Counted from the stretch's first letter, positions 27,446-39,632 are shown. The stretch is DNA of 64,000 nt from Brevundimonas sp. A19_0 (GCF_017744255.1 NZ_JAGHQP010000008.1:1-64000), one strand, 5' to 3'. Notes: a model not told the origin generated them from the sequence alone. Translations and numbers: made by a program.

Positions 27446-28126
27446 ATGCGCCTCTGGGTCACCCGCACCGCGCCGGCCGCCCACGAGACCGCCGCGCGCC
27501 TCGCCGCCCTAGGCCACTCGCCGCTGGTCGCCCCCCTGCTGGTCGTGCGCCCGCTGCCGCTGACAGGCCCGGTGCCCGACCACACCGCCCTCGCCTTCAC
27601 CAGCCGCAATGCCGTGGTCCTCTGGAGCGCACAGGACCCGGACCGCACCCGTCCGGCCTATTGCGTGGGCGATGCGACGGCTGATGCCGCGCGCGCGGCC
27701 GGTTACACCGATGTGCACTCGGCCTCAGGCGATGTGCGCGATCTGGCCGCCCTGATCCGCCCGGACGCCGCCGGCCCCGTCCTCGCCCCCGGCCCGGCCC
27801 GCCCGGCCGCCGATCTGGCGGCTCTGGTCGGCGGCGAGACGCCGGTGCACACCCTGGCCATCTACGACACGGTCGAGGCGGACGATCCGGCCCCGGCCGC
27901 CTTCGACGGCGTGCTGTTCCATTCGCCGCGTGCCGCCGCCGCCTTTGCCGACCGCCATGCCGACACGACCCCCGGACGCCTCGCCTTCGCAATGTCCCCC
28001 GCCGTCGCCGCGCCGCTGGAGGCGCTGGGCTTTTCCGGGGTGCGCATCGCCGCCCGTCCGGACGAACAGGCCCTGATCGACACGCTCGATGCACAGACGC
28101 TTGGCAAGCCGCCCCGCCCCGTATAA
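27446..28126 (+). CDS. hemD: Uroporphyrinogen-III synthase
   Basis: 226 residues. It cyclises hydroxymethylbilane with inversion of ring D. The family diverges strongly, but the two Rossmann-like halves (MRLWVTRTAPAA..., then LAIYDTVEADDP and VLFHSPRAAAAF) and the position directly after hemC make the call secure. Starts at the ATG four bases after the hemC stop, so one operon. Confidence 0.9.
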   Translation: MRLWVTRTAPAAHETAARLAALGHSPLVAPLLVVRPLPLTGPVPDHTALAFTSRNAVVLWSAQDPDRTRPAYCVGDATADAARAAGYTDVHSASGDVRDLAALIRPDAAGPVLAPGPARPAADLAALVGGETPVHTLAIYDTVEADDPAPAAFDGVLFHSPRAAAAFADRHADTTPGRLAFAMSPAVAAPLEALGFSGVRIAARPDEQALIDTLDAQTLGKPPRPV

Positions 28127-28167
28127 ACACCGCCCTCGCGCCGGGTCGGTCAGGCCCGCCGATCAGG

Positions 28168-28243
28168 GCCGCTTTAGCTCAGCTGGTAGAGCATCGCATT
28201 CGTAATGCGGGGGTCAGGTGTTCGAGTCACCTAAGCGGCACCA
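28168..28243 (+). tRNA. tRNA-Thr (anticodon CGT)
   Basis: A 76-base cloverleaf with an encoded CCA. The acceptor stem GCCGCTT pairs with AAGCGGC, the D arm is GCTC...GAGC, the anticodon stem TCGCA/TGCGG encloses the loop TTCGTAA with CGT at 34-36, and the T arm contains GTGTTCGAGTCAC. It reads ACG threonine codons. bioY starts nine bases after the CCA. Confidence 0.96.
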
Positions 28244-28252
28244 CCTTTTCCC

Positions 28253-28816
28253 ATGATCCTTACCCCTTTCCGACACGCGCTGCCGTGTGCCCTTGCCTGT
28301 TTCGGCTTCGTCCTGCTGATCGCGCTGGGGGCGCGGGTGGATGTGGCGGTGCCGGGGTCGCCGGTGCCGCAGTCGTTGCAGACCCTGGTGGTGCTGGCCG
28401 CCGGGCTGGCGCTGGGGCCCCGCTGGGGACTGGCGGCGGCAGCCCTCTATGTCCTGGCGGGAGCGCTGGGCCTTCCGGTATTTGCGGACGGCGCCTCGGG
28501 GCTGTCGGTGCTGGCGGGACCGACGGCCGGCTATCTGGCCGGCTTTGTGCTGGCCGCCGGTTTTGTGGGCGCGCTGAGCGACGATCTGGCCAGGGGGCGC
28601 CGGGGGCGACAGATCGTCACCGCCCTCGGTCTGGGGCTGGTCGGCCATGTCCTCATTCTTGCGCCCGGCTGGGCCGGGCTGGCCCTGCGGCTGGGCCCGG
28701 CAGCAGCCCTGTCGGCGGGCGTTGTGCCCTTCCTGTGGGGCATGGTGGTCAAGTCGGCGATCGTCGCCTTGGCCGCCCCCCTTCTTCTGGGCCTGCGACA
28801 GCGCTTGAACATATAA
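28253..28816 (+). CDS. bioY: Biotin transporter BioY
   Basis: 187 residues with about six membrane segments. SLQTLVVLAAGLALGPRWG and LAGPTAGYLAGFVLAA match the BioY family, the substrate-binding S component of ECF biotin transporters, which can work alone in some alphaproteobacteria. No bioMN genes are next to it. It begins immediately after the tRNA-Thr gene and may be transcribed with it. Its TAA stop lies inside the palindrome upstream of metK. Confidence 0.92.
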   Translation: MILTPFRHALPCALACFGFVLLIALGARVDVAVPGSPVPQSLQTLVVLAAGLALGPRWGLAAAALYVLAGALGLPVFADGASGLSVLAGPTAGYLAGFVLAAGFVGALSDDLARGRRGRQIVTALGLGLVGHVLILAPGWAGLALRLGPAAALSAGVVPFLWGMVVKSAIVALAAPLLLGLRQRLNI

Positions 28817-28830
28817 GCATATCTTTATAT
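28811..28830. promoter_or_regulatory. 20-bp near-perfect palindrome upstream of metK, candidate SahR-type operator
   Basis: ATATAAGCAT followed by ATCTTTATAT is symmetric except for one mismatched pair and overlaps the bioY stop codon at 28814-28816. AT-rich palindromes of this kind precede methionine-cycle genes in Proteobacteria and are bound by ArsR-family SahR. I rely on recall for the motif, so the regulator is only a suggestion. Confidence 0.5.
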
Positions 28831-28876
28831 CTCTTGCGGCCTACAGTTGGCGCCCACGCCAGATCGGAGCCTGCCC

Positions 28877-30067
28877 GTGTCCCGTACCTCCTTCCATTTC
28901 ACCTCGGAAAGCGTTTCCGAGGGCCACCCCGACAAGGTCTCGGACCGGATCTCGGACACCATCGTCGACCTGTTCCTGTCCAGGGATCCCGAGGCGCGCG
29001 TGGCCTGCGAGACCCTGACCACCACCAATCGCGTGGTTCTGGCCGGCGAAATCCGCGGCAAGGGCATCTGGGAGAACGGGGCCTGGGCCCCCGGTATCGA
29101 GGCCGAGATCGAACAGGTGGTCCGCGCCGCCGTGCGCGACATCGGGTATGAGCAGGACGGCTTCCACTGGGAGACGCTCACGTTTTCCAACTATCTGCAC
29201 GGCCAGTCGGCCGACATCGCCGTCGGCGTCGACGCCACCGAGTCGAAGGACGAGGGCGCCGGCGACCAGGGCATCATGTTCGGCTATGCCTCGAACGAAA
29301 CGCCCGAGCTGATGCCCGCCACCCTGGCCTACAGCCACCGCATCCTGCGCCGCCTGTCGGAGCTGCGTCACGGCGGCGAGAAGCGGCTCGAGCCCGACGC
29401 CAAGAGCCAGGTCACCCTGTTCTACGAGGACGGCAAGCCGGTCCGCGCCACCTCGATCGTGGTCTCGACCCAGCATGCCCCCGGTCTGTCGCAGGTCGAT
29501 GTCGCCGCGCTGGTAAAGCCGGTGGTCGAGGACGTCCTGCCCGAAGGCTTCATCACCAATGAGACGGTCTGGCACATCAATCCGACCGGCGTGTTCGAGA
29601 TCGGCGGCCCGGACGGCGATTCCGGCCTGACCGGACGCAAGATCATCGTCGACACCTATGGCGGGGCGGCCCCCCACGGCGGCGGCGCCTTCTCGGGCAA
29701 GGACCCGACCAAGGTCGACCGCTCGGCGGCCTATGCCTGTCGCTATCTGGCCAAGAATGTCGTGGCGGCGGGTCTGGCCGACCGGTGCACCATCCAGCTC
29801 AGCTATGCCATCGGCGTCGCCAAGCCCCAGTCGATCCACGTCGATCTGCACGGCACGGGCAAGATTTCCGAGACGGTGCTGGAGGAGAAGCTGCTGGGCC
29901 TGATCGGCGGCGGCACTCCGCGCGCCATCCGCGAGCATCTGGGCCTCAACAAGCCCATCTATGCGCGCACCGCCGCCTATGGCCATTTCGGGCGCGAGCC
30001 CGATGCCGACGGCGGCTTCTCGTGGGAACGGACCGATCTGGTCGACCGGCTGAAGGCGCTGGCCTGA
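28877..30067 (+). CDS. metK: S-adenosylmethionine synthetase
   Basis: 396 residues from the GTG at 28877, which has GGAG eight bases upstream; a TTG start 30 bases earlier is less likely. It makes SAM from methionine and ATP. The N-terminal [14 protein letters not shown], the signature [12 protein letters not shown] and the P-loop-like [16 protein letters not shown] are intact. A 20-bp palindrome upstream may control it. Confidence 0.97.
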   Translation: MSRTSFHFTSESVSEGHPDKVSDRISDTIVDLFLSRDPEARVACETLTTTNRVVLAGEIRGKGIWENGAWAPGIEAEIEQVVRAAVRDIGYEQDGFHWETLTFSNYLHGQSADIAVGVDATESKDEGAGDQGIMFGYASNETPELMPATLAYSHRILRRLSELRHGGEKRLEPDAKSQVTLFYEDGKPVRATSIVVSTQHAPGLSQVDVAALVKPVVEDVLPEGFITNETVWHINPTGVFEIGGPDGDSGLTGRKIIVDTYGGAAPHGGGAFSGKDPTKVDRSAAYACRYLAKNVVAAGLADRCTIQLSYAIGVAKPQSIHVDLHGTGKISETVLEEKLLGLIGGGTPRAIREHLGLNKPIYARTAAYGHFGREPDADGGFSWERTDLVDRLKALA

Positions 30068-30070
30068 AGA

Positions 30071-30210
30071 GAGTGACGAGTAGCGAGTGACGTGTGGCGA
30101 GACCCTTTCAACTCGCTCGGTGTCGCCTTAAGGCTGGGAGGTTGCTGGATCGTCGGCTGGTTCGACCCCCAACGCTTTCCTCGCCACTCGCCACGCGTCA
30201 CTCGCCACTC
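30071..30210. repeat. 140-bp element with 31-bp imperfect inverted terminal repeats
   Basis: The left arm at 30071-30101 (starting GAGTGACGAGTAGCGAGTGA) matches the reverse complement of 30180-30210 at about 24 of 31 positions. Both arms are built of GAGTG/GCGAG units. The element fills the gap between metK and trmB and codes for nothing evident. The size and ends resemble a MITE or short interspersed repeat, but no target duplication is clear. Confidence 0.6.
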
Positions 30211-30216
30211 AAAGTC

Positions 30217-30921
30217 ATGTCCGACCCCTCTTCCCATGGCCCGATCCGCAGCTTCGGCCGTATCAAGTCGCGTGCCCTGAAGCCGCGTCAGGCGGCCCTG
30301 TTCGAGACTCTGCTGCCGCGGGTGGCCTTGCCCGATCCGGCCGCGGGACCGCTGGACCCCGGGGCGCTGATGCCGGGGGCGAAACAGGTGTGGCTTGAGA
30401 TCGGCTTCGGCGGCGGCGAGCATCTGGCCGGTCAGGCCGCCCGCCACCCCGACACCCTGATGATCGGCTGCGAGCCCTTCCTGAACGGCGTCGGTTCAGC
30501 CCTGCGCCATATCGAGGAAGGCGGGCTGTCGAACGTCCGCATCCATGCCGACGACGCGCGCGCCGTGATCGCCGCCCTGCCGGACGCCTCGATCGACCAT
30601 GTTCTGATCCTGTTCCCCGACCCCTGGCCCAAGGCCCGCCATGCCAAGCGGCGGCTGGTCCAGAGCGATGTGGCGGCGGAGCTGGCCCGCATCCTGAAGC
30701 CGGGCGGCCGCCTGCGCTTCGTCACCGACTGGAAGGCCTATGCCGACTGGGCGCTGGAGCGGTTTCTGGAGACGCCGGGCCTCGTCTGGACGGCTGAAAG
30801 CGCCGACGACTGGCGCGTCGCCCCGCCCGACCACATCCGCACCCGCTATGAGGAAAAGCGGCTGGGCGATACGGAGCCGGTCTATTTGCTCTTCGAACGC
30901 CGCGCGGCCGCCGCGGCCTGA
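30217..30921 (+). CDS. trmB: tRNA (guanine-N7-)-methyltransferase
   Basis: 234 residues from the ATG at 30217; the open codons before it lie in the repeat element. It methylates G46 in the tRNA variable loop. The N-terminal PIRSFGRIKSRALKPRQ, the SAM motif LEIGFGGGEHL and the substrate block LFPDPWPKARHAKRRL are typical. Its last 40 bases overlap the 3' end of the convergent phosphatase gene. Confidence 0.95.
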   Translation: MSDPSSHGPIRSFGRIKSRALKPRQAALFETLLPRVALPDPAAGPLDPGALMPGAKQVWLEIGFGGGEHLAGQAARHPDTLMIGCEPFLNGVGSALRHIEEGGLSNVRIHADDARAVIAALPDASIDHVLILFPDPWPKARHAKRRLVQSDVAAELARILKPGGRLRFVTDWKAYADWALERFLETPGLVWTAESADDWRVAPPDHIRTRYEEKRLGDTEPVYLLFERRAAAAA

Positions 30922-31397
30922 CGTTCGGCAAAGGCGTGGATGAAGGCATACTGGCTGTCCATTTCGGGCACGGTGCGCCCGCGCGCCGCGCCCACGCGCA
31001 AGACGGCCTCGTCCGGGTGCAGGCCTCCGGCCACCAGCAGGCAGCAGGCCAGGGTCGGCGCGCGACCGAGGCCGGCATTGCAGTGGATGACCATCCGCTC
31101 GCCCGCCTCCAGACGCTTGCGCAGTCGCTTCACCAGACGGTCGAAGGCCGCCACGTCCGGCGGCACGTCATGGTCGGGTACCGGCAGATTGTCGAAGGCC
31201 ACGCCGTGCGCCTTGCAGACGGCGGCCTCGCCCGCGATGCCGAGCCGCTCGGCCTCCTCGGCCTCCAGCAGGGTGATGACCCGGTCGACATAGCCGAGAT
31301 TGGACACCAGCACGGCCTCCATCTCCTCGCCGCCGGGCGGGCGGCGCGACACGCCGAGGCTGCCGGGCGTGTCCTGGGGTATCCAGTGAATCTCCAT
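30882..31397 (-). CDS. Dual-specificity/tyrosine phosphatase-like protein
   Basis: 171 residues from the ATG at 31397; ten further codons are open upstream. The phosphatase P-loop HCNAGLGR gives the Cys106 nucleophile and Arg112, and VPDHDVPP supplies candidate general acids (Asp75 or Asp77). Resembles bacterial dual-specificity phosphatases acting on phosphotyrosine or phosphoinositides; substrate unknown. The 3' end overlaps trmB tail-to-tail by 40 bases. Divergent from the rimP-nusA operon. Confidence 0.87.
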   Translation of the reverse strand: MEIHWIPQDTPGSLGVSRRPPGGEEMEAVLVSNLGYVDRVITLLEAEEAERLGIAGEAAVCKAHGVAFDNLPVPDHDVPPDVAAFDRLVKRLRKRLEAGERMVIHCNAGLGRAPTLACCLLVAGGLHPDEAVLRVGAARGRTVPEMDSQYAFIHAFAERQAAAAARRSKSK

Positions 31398-31454
31398 GGC
31401 CGGGGCTGTAGGCGAGGAAACGGGCATTGCAAAGGCCGATCCTTTCCCGGGGGG

Positions 31455-31483
31455 CTGACAAGGCGGCGCGAGGGCGCTATAGG
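31455..31483 (+). promoter_or_regulatory. Candidate promoter of the rimP-nusA-infB operon
   Basis: CTGACA (31455-31460) and TATAGG (31478-31483) are spaced by 17 bases. The -10 side reads GCTATAGG, resembling the GCTANAWC element of the Caulobacter housekeeping consensus. It lies about 90 bases before the rimP start, ahead of a terminator-like hairpin. Confidence 0.5.
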
Positions 31484-31525
31484 GCAGGCCACATCGTTAG
31501 ACCGGCGTCGAACGGCGTCGTGATC

Positions 31526-31557
31526 AAGCGGCGGCCGTACGGGCCAGCCGCTTTTTT
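31526..31557 (+). terminator. Terminator-like hairpin in the rimP-nusA leader (possible attenuator)
   Basis: AAGCGGC (31526-31532) pairs with GCCGCTT (31547-31553), with an inner GGCC/GGCC stem (31533-31536/31542-31545), and is followed by a run of T to 31557. It lies 18 bases before rimP and after the likely promoter, so transcription into the operon must read through it. An attenuation role is inference. Confidence 0.7.
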
Positions 31558-31574
31558 GTTGGAGCAGACCCCGC

Positions 31575-32132
31575 GTGCGCGCCAGGACCGCAGAAGACCG
31601 CGCCCTGATCGAGATGATCGACCCCATTGCCGAGACCCTCGGCCTGGCGGTGGTGCGCGTGCGCCTGATGGGGGGCAGCCAGCGGCGCCGTCTGCAGGTC
31701 ATGGCCGAGCGCCCCTCCGACAATGACATTTCGGTCGAGGAATGCGCCCGGCTGAGCCGCGCCATTTCCGAAGTGTTCGACGCCGCCGATCCGATCTCGG
31801 GCGAATATCTGCTGGAGGTCTCATCGCCCGGTATCGACCGGCCCCTGACGCGGCTGTCCGACTTCGAGCTGTTCGAGGGTCTGGAGGCACGGCTGGAAAC
31901 CGATCGCATGGTCGAGGGCCGCAAGCGCTTCAAGGGCACCCTGGCCGGCACCGAGGACGGCCATGTCTGCATCGACCTCGAGGGCGAGGAAGACACCGCC
32001 CTGATCCCCTTTGACTGGCTGGTGGATGCCAAGCTGGTCCTGACTGATGAGCTGATGAAGGCGGGCGCCGAAAAGCGCGCCGCCCGATCGGCTTCCGACA
32101 CCGAAACCAACCCCGACGATTCCGAGGACTGA
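31575..32132 (+). CDS. rimP: Ribosome maturation factor RimP
   Basis: 185 residues from the GTG at 31575. RimP helps assemble the 30S subunit. The N-terminal domain ([25 protein letters not shown]) and the [18 protein letters not shown] block are family hallmarks; the C-terminal SH3-like domain is followed by an acidic tail. Three bases separate it from nusA, the usual arrangement. Confidence 0.95.
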   Translation: MRARTAEDRALIEMIDPIAETLGLAVVRVRLMGGSQRRRLQVMAERPSDNDISVEECARLSRAISEVFDAADPISGEYLLEVSSPGIDRPLTRLSDFELFEGLEARLETDRMVEGRKRFKGTLAGTEDGHVCIDLEGEEDTALIPFDWLVDAKLVLTDELMKAGAEKRAARSASDTETNPDDSED

Positions 32133-32135
32133 TCC

Positions 32136-33899
32136 ATGGCCGTGACCGGCGTTTCCGCGAACCGACTCGAACTGCTCCAGATCGCCAATGCCGTGGCGCA
32201 GGAGAAGAATATCGACCGCGAGATCGTCATCGAGGCGATCGAGGAGGCGATCCAGAAGGGCGCCAAGTCGCGCTATGGCGCCCACCACGACATCCGTGCC
32301 AGCCTGGACGGCAAGACCGGCGAGCTGTCGCTGACCCGCCATGTGACCATCGTCGAGGACGACTGGCAGCCCGAGGACGAGCTGGAAGAGTTCAACGACA
32401 GCGCCATGGTGCGCCTGAAGGACGCGCTGAAGCGCGATCCCGAGGCCGTCGTCGGCAAGGAATATGTCGAGGAGCTGCCGCCGTTCGAGTTCGGCCGCGT
32501 CCAGACCCAGATGGCCCGTCAGGTCGTGACCGGAAAGGTCCGAGAGGCCGAGCGCGCCAACCAGTACGAAGAGTTCAAGGATCGCGTCGGCGAGATCGTC
32601 AACGGCACCGTCAAGCGCGTGGAATACGGCAACACCATCGTCGATCTGGGTCGCGGCGAGGGCATCATGCGCCGCAATGACTCGATCCCGCGCGAGCTGT
32701 TCAACATCGGCGACCGCATTCGCACCTACATCTATGACGTCCGCCCCGAGGCCAAGGGTCCGCAAGTCATGCTGAGCCGCGCCCACCCGGGCTTCATGGC
32801 CAAGCTGTTCGCCCAGGAAGTGCCCGAGGTCTATGACGGCGTGATCGAGATCCGCGCCGCCGCCCGCGACGCCGGCTCGCGCGCCAAGATGGCCGTGCTC
32901 TCGAACGACAGTTCGATCGACCCGGTCGGCGCCTGCGTCGGCATGCGCGGCTCGCGGGTGCAGGCGGTCGTGGCCGAGCTGCAGGGCGAGAAGATCGACA
33001 TCATCCAGTGGAACCCGGACGAGCCCACCTTCATCGTCAACGCCCTGGCCCCGGCCGAGGTGTCCAAGGTGGTGCTGGACGAGGAAGCCGACCGCGTCGA
33101 GGTGGTCGTGCCCGACGAACAACTGTCGCTGGCCATCGGCCGTCGCGGCCAGAACGTGCGTCTGGCCTCGCAGCTGACCGGCTGGCAGATCGACATCATC
33201 ACCGAGACCCAGGACTCGGAGCGTCGCCAGCGCGAGTTCGCCGAGCGCACCACCCTGTTCCAGGAAGCCCTGGACGTCGACGAGGTGATCGCCCAGCTGC
33301 TGGTCACCGAAGGCTTTGCCACGGTCGAGGACCTGGCCTTTGTCGAGACCTATGAGATCTCGGACATCGAGGGCTTTGACGAGGAAACGGCCGAGGAACT
33401 GCAGGCCCGCGCCCGTGACTTCCTGGACCGTCAGGCCGCCGAGCAGGACGCCAAGCGCAAGGAACTGGGCGTCGAGGACGGCGTGCTGGACGTGCCGGGC
33501 GTGACCCTGCCGATGGCGGTCGCCCTGGGCGAGAACGGCGTCAAGACGGTCGAGGATCTGGCCGATCTGGCCACCGACGAAATCCGGGGCGGCTACGAGA
33601 TGAAGAACGGCGAGCGGGTCAAGCTGGCCGGCGTGCTGGAGAGCTTCAACCTGGCGCAGGAAGAGGCCGAAATGCTGATCCTGCAGGCCCGCGTGGCGGC
33701 CGGCTGGATCGACGCCTCGGAGCTGCCGCAGCCCGAGCCGGAGCCCGAATATGAAGCCGAGGACGGCGAGTATGGCGAGGAGTCCTTCGACGCCGACGCC
33801 GTGTTCGCGGCCCCGGCCGGCGACGACGAGGCCGTAGAGAATGTCGAGGGTGAGACCCCCGACACCGTCGACGCCGACCTCGACGACCGCGACGCGTGA
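32136..33899 (+). CDS. nusA: Transcription termination/antitermination factor NusA
   Basis: 587 residues. It binds RNA polymerase and nascent RNA to modulate pausing, termination and antitermination. Domains in order: N-terminal polymerase-binding domain (1-125), S1 (about 130-200, with [20 protein letters not shown]), two KH domains (about 200-345, with [15 protein letters not shown] and [12 protein letters not shown]), then two helical acidic repeats (about 360-515) and a long Glu/Asp-rich tail. The extra C-terminal repeats are seen in many proteobacteria. Confidence 0.97.
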   Translation: MAVTGVSANRLELLQIANAVAQEKNIDREIVIEAIEEAIQKGAKSRYGAHHDIRASLDGKTGELSLTRHVTIVEDDWQPEDELEEFNDSAMVRLKDALKRDPEAVVGKEYVEELPPFEFGRVQTQMARQVVTGKVREAERANQYEEFKDRVGEIVNGTVKRVEYGNTIVDLGRGEGIMRRNDSIPRELFNIGDRIRTYIYDVRPEAKGPQVMLSRAHPGFMAKLFAQEVPEVYDGVIEIRAAARDAGSRAKMAVLSNDSSIDPVGACVGMRGSRVQAVVAELQGEKIDIIQWNPDEPTFIVNALAPAEVSKVVLDEEADRVEVVVPDEQLSLAIGRRGQNVRLASQLTGWQIDIITETQDSERRQREFAERTTLFQEALDVDEVIAQLLVTEGFATVEDLAFVETYEISDIEGFDEETAEELQARARDFLDRQAAEQDAKRKELGVEDGVLDVPGVTLPMAVALGENGVKTVEDLADLATDEIRGGYEMKNGERVKLAGVLESFNLAQEEAEMLILQARVAAGWIDASELPQPEPEPEYEAEDGEYGEESFDADAVFAAPAGDDEAVENVEGETPDTVDADLDDRDA

Positions 33900-33917
33900 T
33901 GGGAGACCGGACCGTCC

Positions 33918-34634
33918 ATGGGGCTCGCCGAAGCACAGGCTGAACGGGAACGCCGCGATCTGGTCACGCGCCAGGTCATGGACGAGTCTGCCCTGATCCG
34001 CTTCGTCGTGGCCCCGGACGGTCAGGTCGTGCCCGATCTGGCGCGCCGCCTGCCGGGCCGGGGCATGTGGGTGGCCGCCGACCGCGCGTCGGTCACGGCC
34101 GCCGCCAAAGGTCTGTTCTCGCGGGCCGCAAAGGCCCAGGTGCAGGCGCCCGCCGACCTTGCCGACCAGGTGGAGCGGCTGCTGGTCCGGCGCTGTCTTG
34201 AGCAACTGGGGCTTGCCCGGCGCGAAGGCGTGCTTATCTCCGGTTTCGAGAAATCTGCCGCGGCGATCCGGGGCGGGAAGGCCGGCTGGCTGATCGAGGC
34301 GTCGGACGGCGCCCGCGACGGCCGCCAGCGTCTGACGGCCCTGTTGCGACACGCACCGCGCCCTGTGGGGCTGTGCGGGGCGTTTGACGCCGAAGAATTG
34401 AGTTTGGCCCTGGGGCTGGAAAATGCGATACACAGCGTCCTGCTTGCAGGTGGACGCGCGGATCGCTGGACCCTTGAGGTCAACCGACTTGCGGGGTTTC
34501 GGCCTCTTCATCCACCGGAGTGGGATCGGGCCGGACCCGGGCGACCCTCCGGGGACGGACCGGACGACCCTCGCAAGGAAGGGCCCGACGACGGGCCCGG
34601 GCAGGCTGTGGACGGGCAGGGTTCCGACTCCTGA
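33918..34634 (+). CDS. YlxR (DUF448) RNA-binding protein with L7Ae-like domain
   Basis: 238 residues. The N-terminal YlxR domain (1-80) shows [27 protein letters not shown]; the usual Cys of the RxCxxTR-type loop is replaced (RRDLVTRQ). A second domain (about 90-185) resembles L7Ae/ribosomal L30e-type RNA-binding folds. The tail from about 200 is Gly/Pro/Asp-rich. Its place between nusA and infB is conserved. The precise RNA target is unknown. Confidence 0.88.
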   Translation: MGLAEAQAERERRDLVTRQVMDESALIRFVVAPDGQVVPDLARRLPGRGMWVAADRASVTAAAKGLFSRAAKAQVQAPADLADQVERLLVRRCLEQLGLARREGVLISGFEKSAAAIRGGKAGWLIEASDGARDGRQRLTALLRHAPRPVGLCGAFDAEELSLALGLENAIHSVLLAGGRADRWTLEVNRLAGFRPLHPPEWDRAGPGRPSGDGPDDPRKEGPDDGPGQAVDGQGSDS

Positions 34635-34714
34635 AAGGGAGGCGGGGCGCGCTCGCCCTTTTGTGTTTGATACGTGGCGTCGGGATTGTCCCGGCGTCCA
34701 GACGAAGCGACCGG

Positions 34715-37675
<2,961 letters not shown>

Positions 37676-37710
37676 GTCGCGCCTGATCGCCCGCTGTCCG
37701 GAGACCGCCC

Positions 37711-38229
37711 ATGATCCGTCTTGCCACAGGCCTTCTGTTGCTGGCGCTCACGGCGGGCCCGGCGGCGGCGGAGACCCGCTACTGGGCCTATGATGCGGCC
37801 GACCGCGTCACCCAGGCCCTGACCAAGGGCATCACCATCGAGATCCACCGGAACTTCTTTGGCGCCGTCAGCGTGCAGAGACTGTTCTCGACCTCGGCCC
37901 GCGGCTCGGCCGAGATCCGCCGGGGCGGCCCCGCCGCCACACGGTCGGTGCTGCCGGACGGCGTCCGGGCCAATGACGTCTATCAGATCGTCAAGGAAGG
38001 CGACGGCCGCGGTCTGGTGCGGGCCCTGTGCCCGGGAGCCGACGATGCCTGGCTGCTGACCGGCCGTATCCGCCAGGGCGATCCGATCGCCATGCACGCC
38101 GTGGGCCGCTGGGCCGACGGCACCTATCGCCACTGTGTGACGCTCAGCTATGCCTATCGCGGCGAATGGAGCCTGCCCGACGGCGCCGCGGCGCCCCGGG
38201 CCGACGAAACCTCGCCCTCCGCGCGATAG
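37711..38229 (+). CDS. Exported protein of unknown function
   Basis: 172 residues with a signal peptide (MIRLATGLLLLALTAGPAAAE, cleavage about residue 20). The mature part begins with RYWAYDAADRVTQALTKGITIE and has two Cys residues (ALCPG, RHCVT) that could form a disulfide. No known domain recognised. It sits 35 bases after infB with GGAGACC upstream, so it may be read from the infB transcript. Confidence 0.72.
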   Translation: MIRLATGLLLLALTAGPAAAETRYWAYDAADRVTQALTKGITIEIHRNFFGAVSVQRLFSTSARGSAEIRRGGPAATRSVLPDGVRANDVYQIVKEGDGRGLVRALCPGADDAWLLTGRIRQGDPIAMHAVGRWADGTYRHCVTLSYAYRGEWSLPDGAAAPRADETSPSAR

Positions 38230-38301
38230 GGCTTCCGAAGCCTCGGCGATCGCTGTTAGCGTGGGAGAAATGACTCCCGCCCGCCTCACCTTTCCTGACG
38301 C

Positions 38302-38841
38302 ATGAAGCGCCTGCTCGACCTGTTCGGGGTGCTGGTGCTGGTCCTGCTGCTGTCGGCCTTCGACGAGCGTGGGGCCGAGCAGACGGTCGTGCGCGCCCGC
38401 GCCGGGCTGGATGACGTCTGGACGCGCCTGTCGCCCCGGGCGGAGACTCCCTCCTCGAGCCTGCCGACCGAGGCGGTCGACAATGGTCTGCGCGGACAGT
38501 TTGCGGCGGTGGACGAGCGGTCGCCGTGGACCCTGCTGATGGCGGACGGGGCCGAACTGGACATCGCGGGTCTCGGCCGGATGCAGACCCGGCCGCTGCG
38601 GATCGCCGATGCGTCCGAGCCGCCGCTGGCCGCCCTGCGCCTTCCGGCCGGGCATCAGGTCGAGTTGCGCGAGATCGTGGCGCTGGACCCGGCCCCCGGC
38701 GGGCAGGCCCTGTGCCCCGAATATCCGGCCCGCTATCTGGCGCTGGCCTCGCGCGGGGACCGGCTGGAACTGGCCGCCTTTGCCGACCGGCCGGAGGGCG
38801 AGGCGCGGCCTTGTTCGCGCCTGAGTTTCCGTCTTCCCTGA
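38302..38841 (+). CDS. Membrane-anchored protein of unknown function
   Basis: 179 residues. An uncleaved or signal-anchor segment (about 4-20, rich in Leu/Val) is followed by a soluble domain with two Cys residues (LCPEYPARY and RPCSRLSF). The spacing suggests a periplasmic domain with a possible disulfide. I do not recognise a family. It lies between two other uncharacterised envelope-type genes in the same direction. Confidence 0.68.
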   Translation: MKRLLDLFGVLVLVLLLSAFDERGAEQTVVRARAGLDDVWTRLSPRAETPSSSLPTEAVDNGLRGQFAAVDERSPWTLLMADGAELDIAGLGRMQTRPLRIADASEPPLAALRLPAGHQVELREIVALDPAPGGQALCPEYPARYLALASRGDRLELAAFADRPEGEARPCSRLSFRLP

Positions 38842-38866
38842 GCCGACATTCGTGGGGAGAGACTGA

Positions 38867-39559
38867 ATGGGCGGGGCTATCCGTATCCTGATCGCGGGCC
38901 TGATCGGCGCGATCCTGGGCCTGGTCAGCTGGACCGAGCAGGGTCCGGCCCTTCCTCCGCCGGGCCCGGATGCCGTCACGGTCAGTATCGAGAGCAACGG
39001 CTTTCACACCGATCTGGTGATGGATCGCGCGCCGCTTCTGGCGCGGGGCGGGCCGCTGGCCGAGCGGGTCGCGGCGCTGGCGCCGGGCGAGGCGGTGCGG
39101 ATCGGCTGGGGTGATGCGCGCTTCTATGTCGACCAGACGCCGATCATGGGGCGCCTGCCCGACGGGGCGCGGGCCCTGTTCGCGCGCGGCAATGCCTCGG
39201 TGCTCATGCTCAGCCCTGTCGCGCGGATGCGGCCGGTGCGGGATCCGGAGCGGCAGGTGCGCATCCGCCTTTCCCCGGAGGCCTTCGAGGCTTTGGCCGC
39301 ACGAATCGAGGCCTCTCTGGATGTTTCGGAGGGCGGCCCCCGGCTGGTCGCCACGGCGCCGGACGGGCGGACCCGCTTCTATGCCTCGCACGAGACCTTC
39401 TGGATCGGGCGGATGTGCAATCGCTGGACGGCCGAGGTGCTGTCGGCCGCCGGCCTGACGGTTCACCCGGGGCGGGCGCCTGTGGCCGCCTCGGTGCTGG
39501 CGGATGCGCGAGCGGAGGCCCGGGCCGCTACGCTGGACACGGGCGCACCGGGCGACTAA
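38867..39559 (+). CDS. DUF2459 (TIGR02117-type) protein
   Basis: 230 residues with an N-terminal membrane anchor (about 5-22). SNGFHTDLVMDR, the IGWGDARFYVDQTP block and MCNRWTAEVLSAAGL are the family's conserved motifs; the SNGFHTD and CN pair suggest a hydrolase-like active site with His and Cys, but no activity is established. In some bacteria members sit near PHA or envelope genes. ATG preceded by GGGGAGAGACTGA. Confidence 0.83.
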   Translation: MGGAIRILIAGLIGAILGLVSWTEQGPALPPPGPDAVTVSIESNGFHTDLVMDRAPLLARGGPLAERVAALAPGEAVRIGWGDARFYVDQTPIMGRLPDGARALFARGNASVLMLSPVARMRPVRDPERQVRIRLSPEAFEALAARIEASLDVSEGGPRLVATAPDGRTRFYASHETFWIGRMCNRWTAEVLSAAGLTVHPGRAPVAASVLADARAEARAATLDTGAPGD

Positions 39560-39632
39560 ACCGCGCCCCCTTGCCGTCCGCCCCTTGCCGTCAGGTCCGG
39601 GGCCGGGCGTCGCTGAACGGGAAGGACCCGCC

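Noticed and set aside
30150-30170. GGTTCGACCCCC resembling a tRNA T-arm
   Set aside because: The flanking bases do not form a T stem and no cloverleaf can be built; it is within the metK-trmB repeat element.
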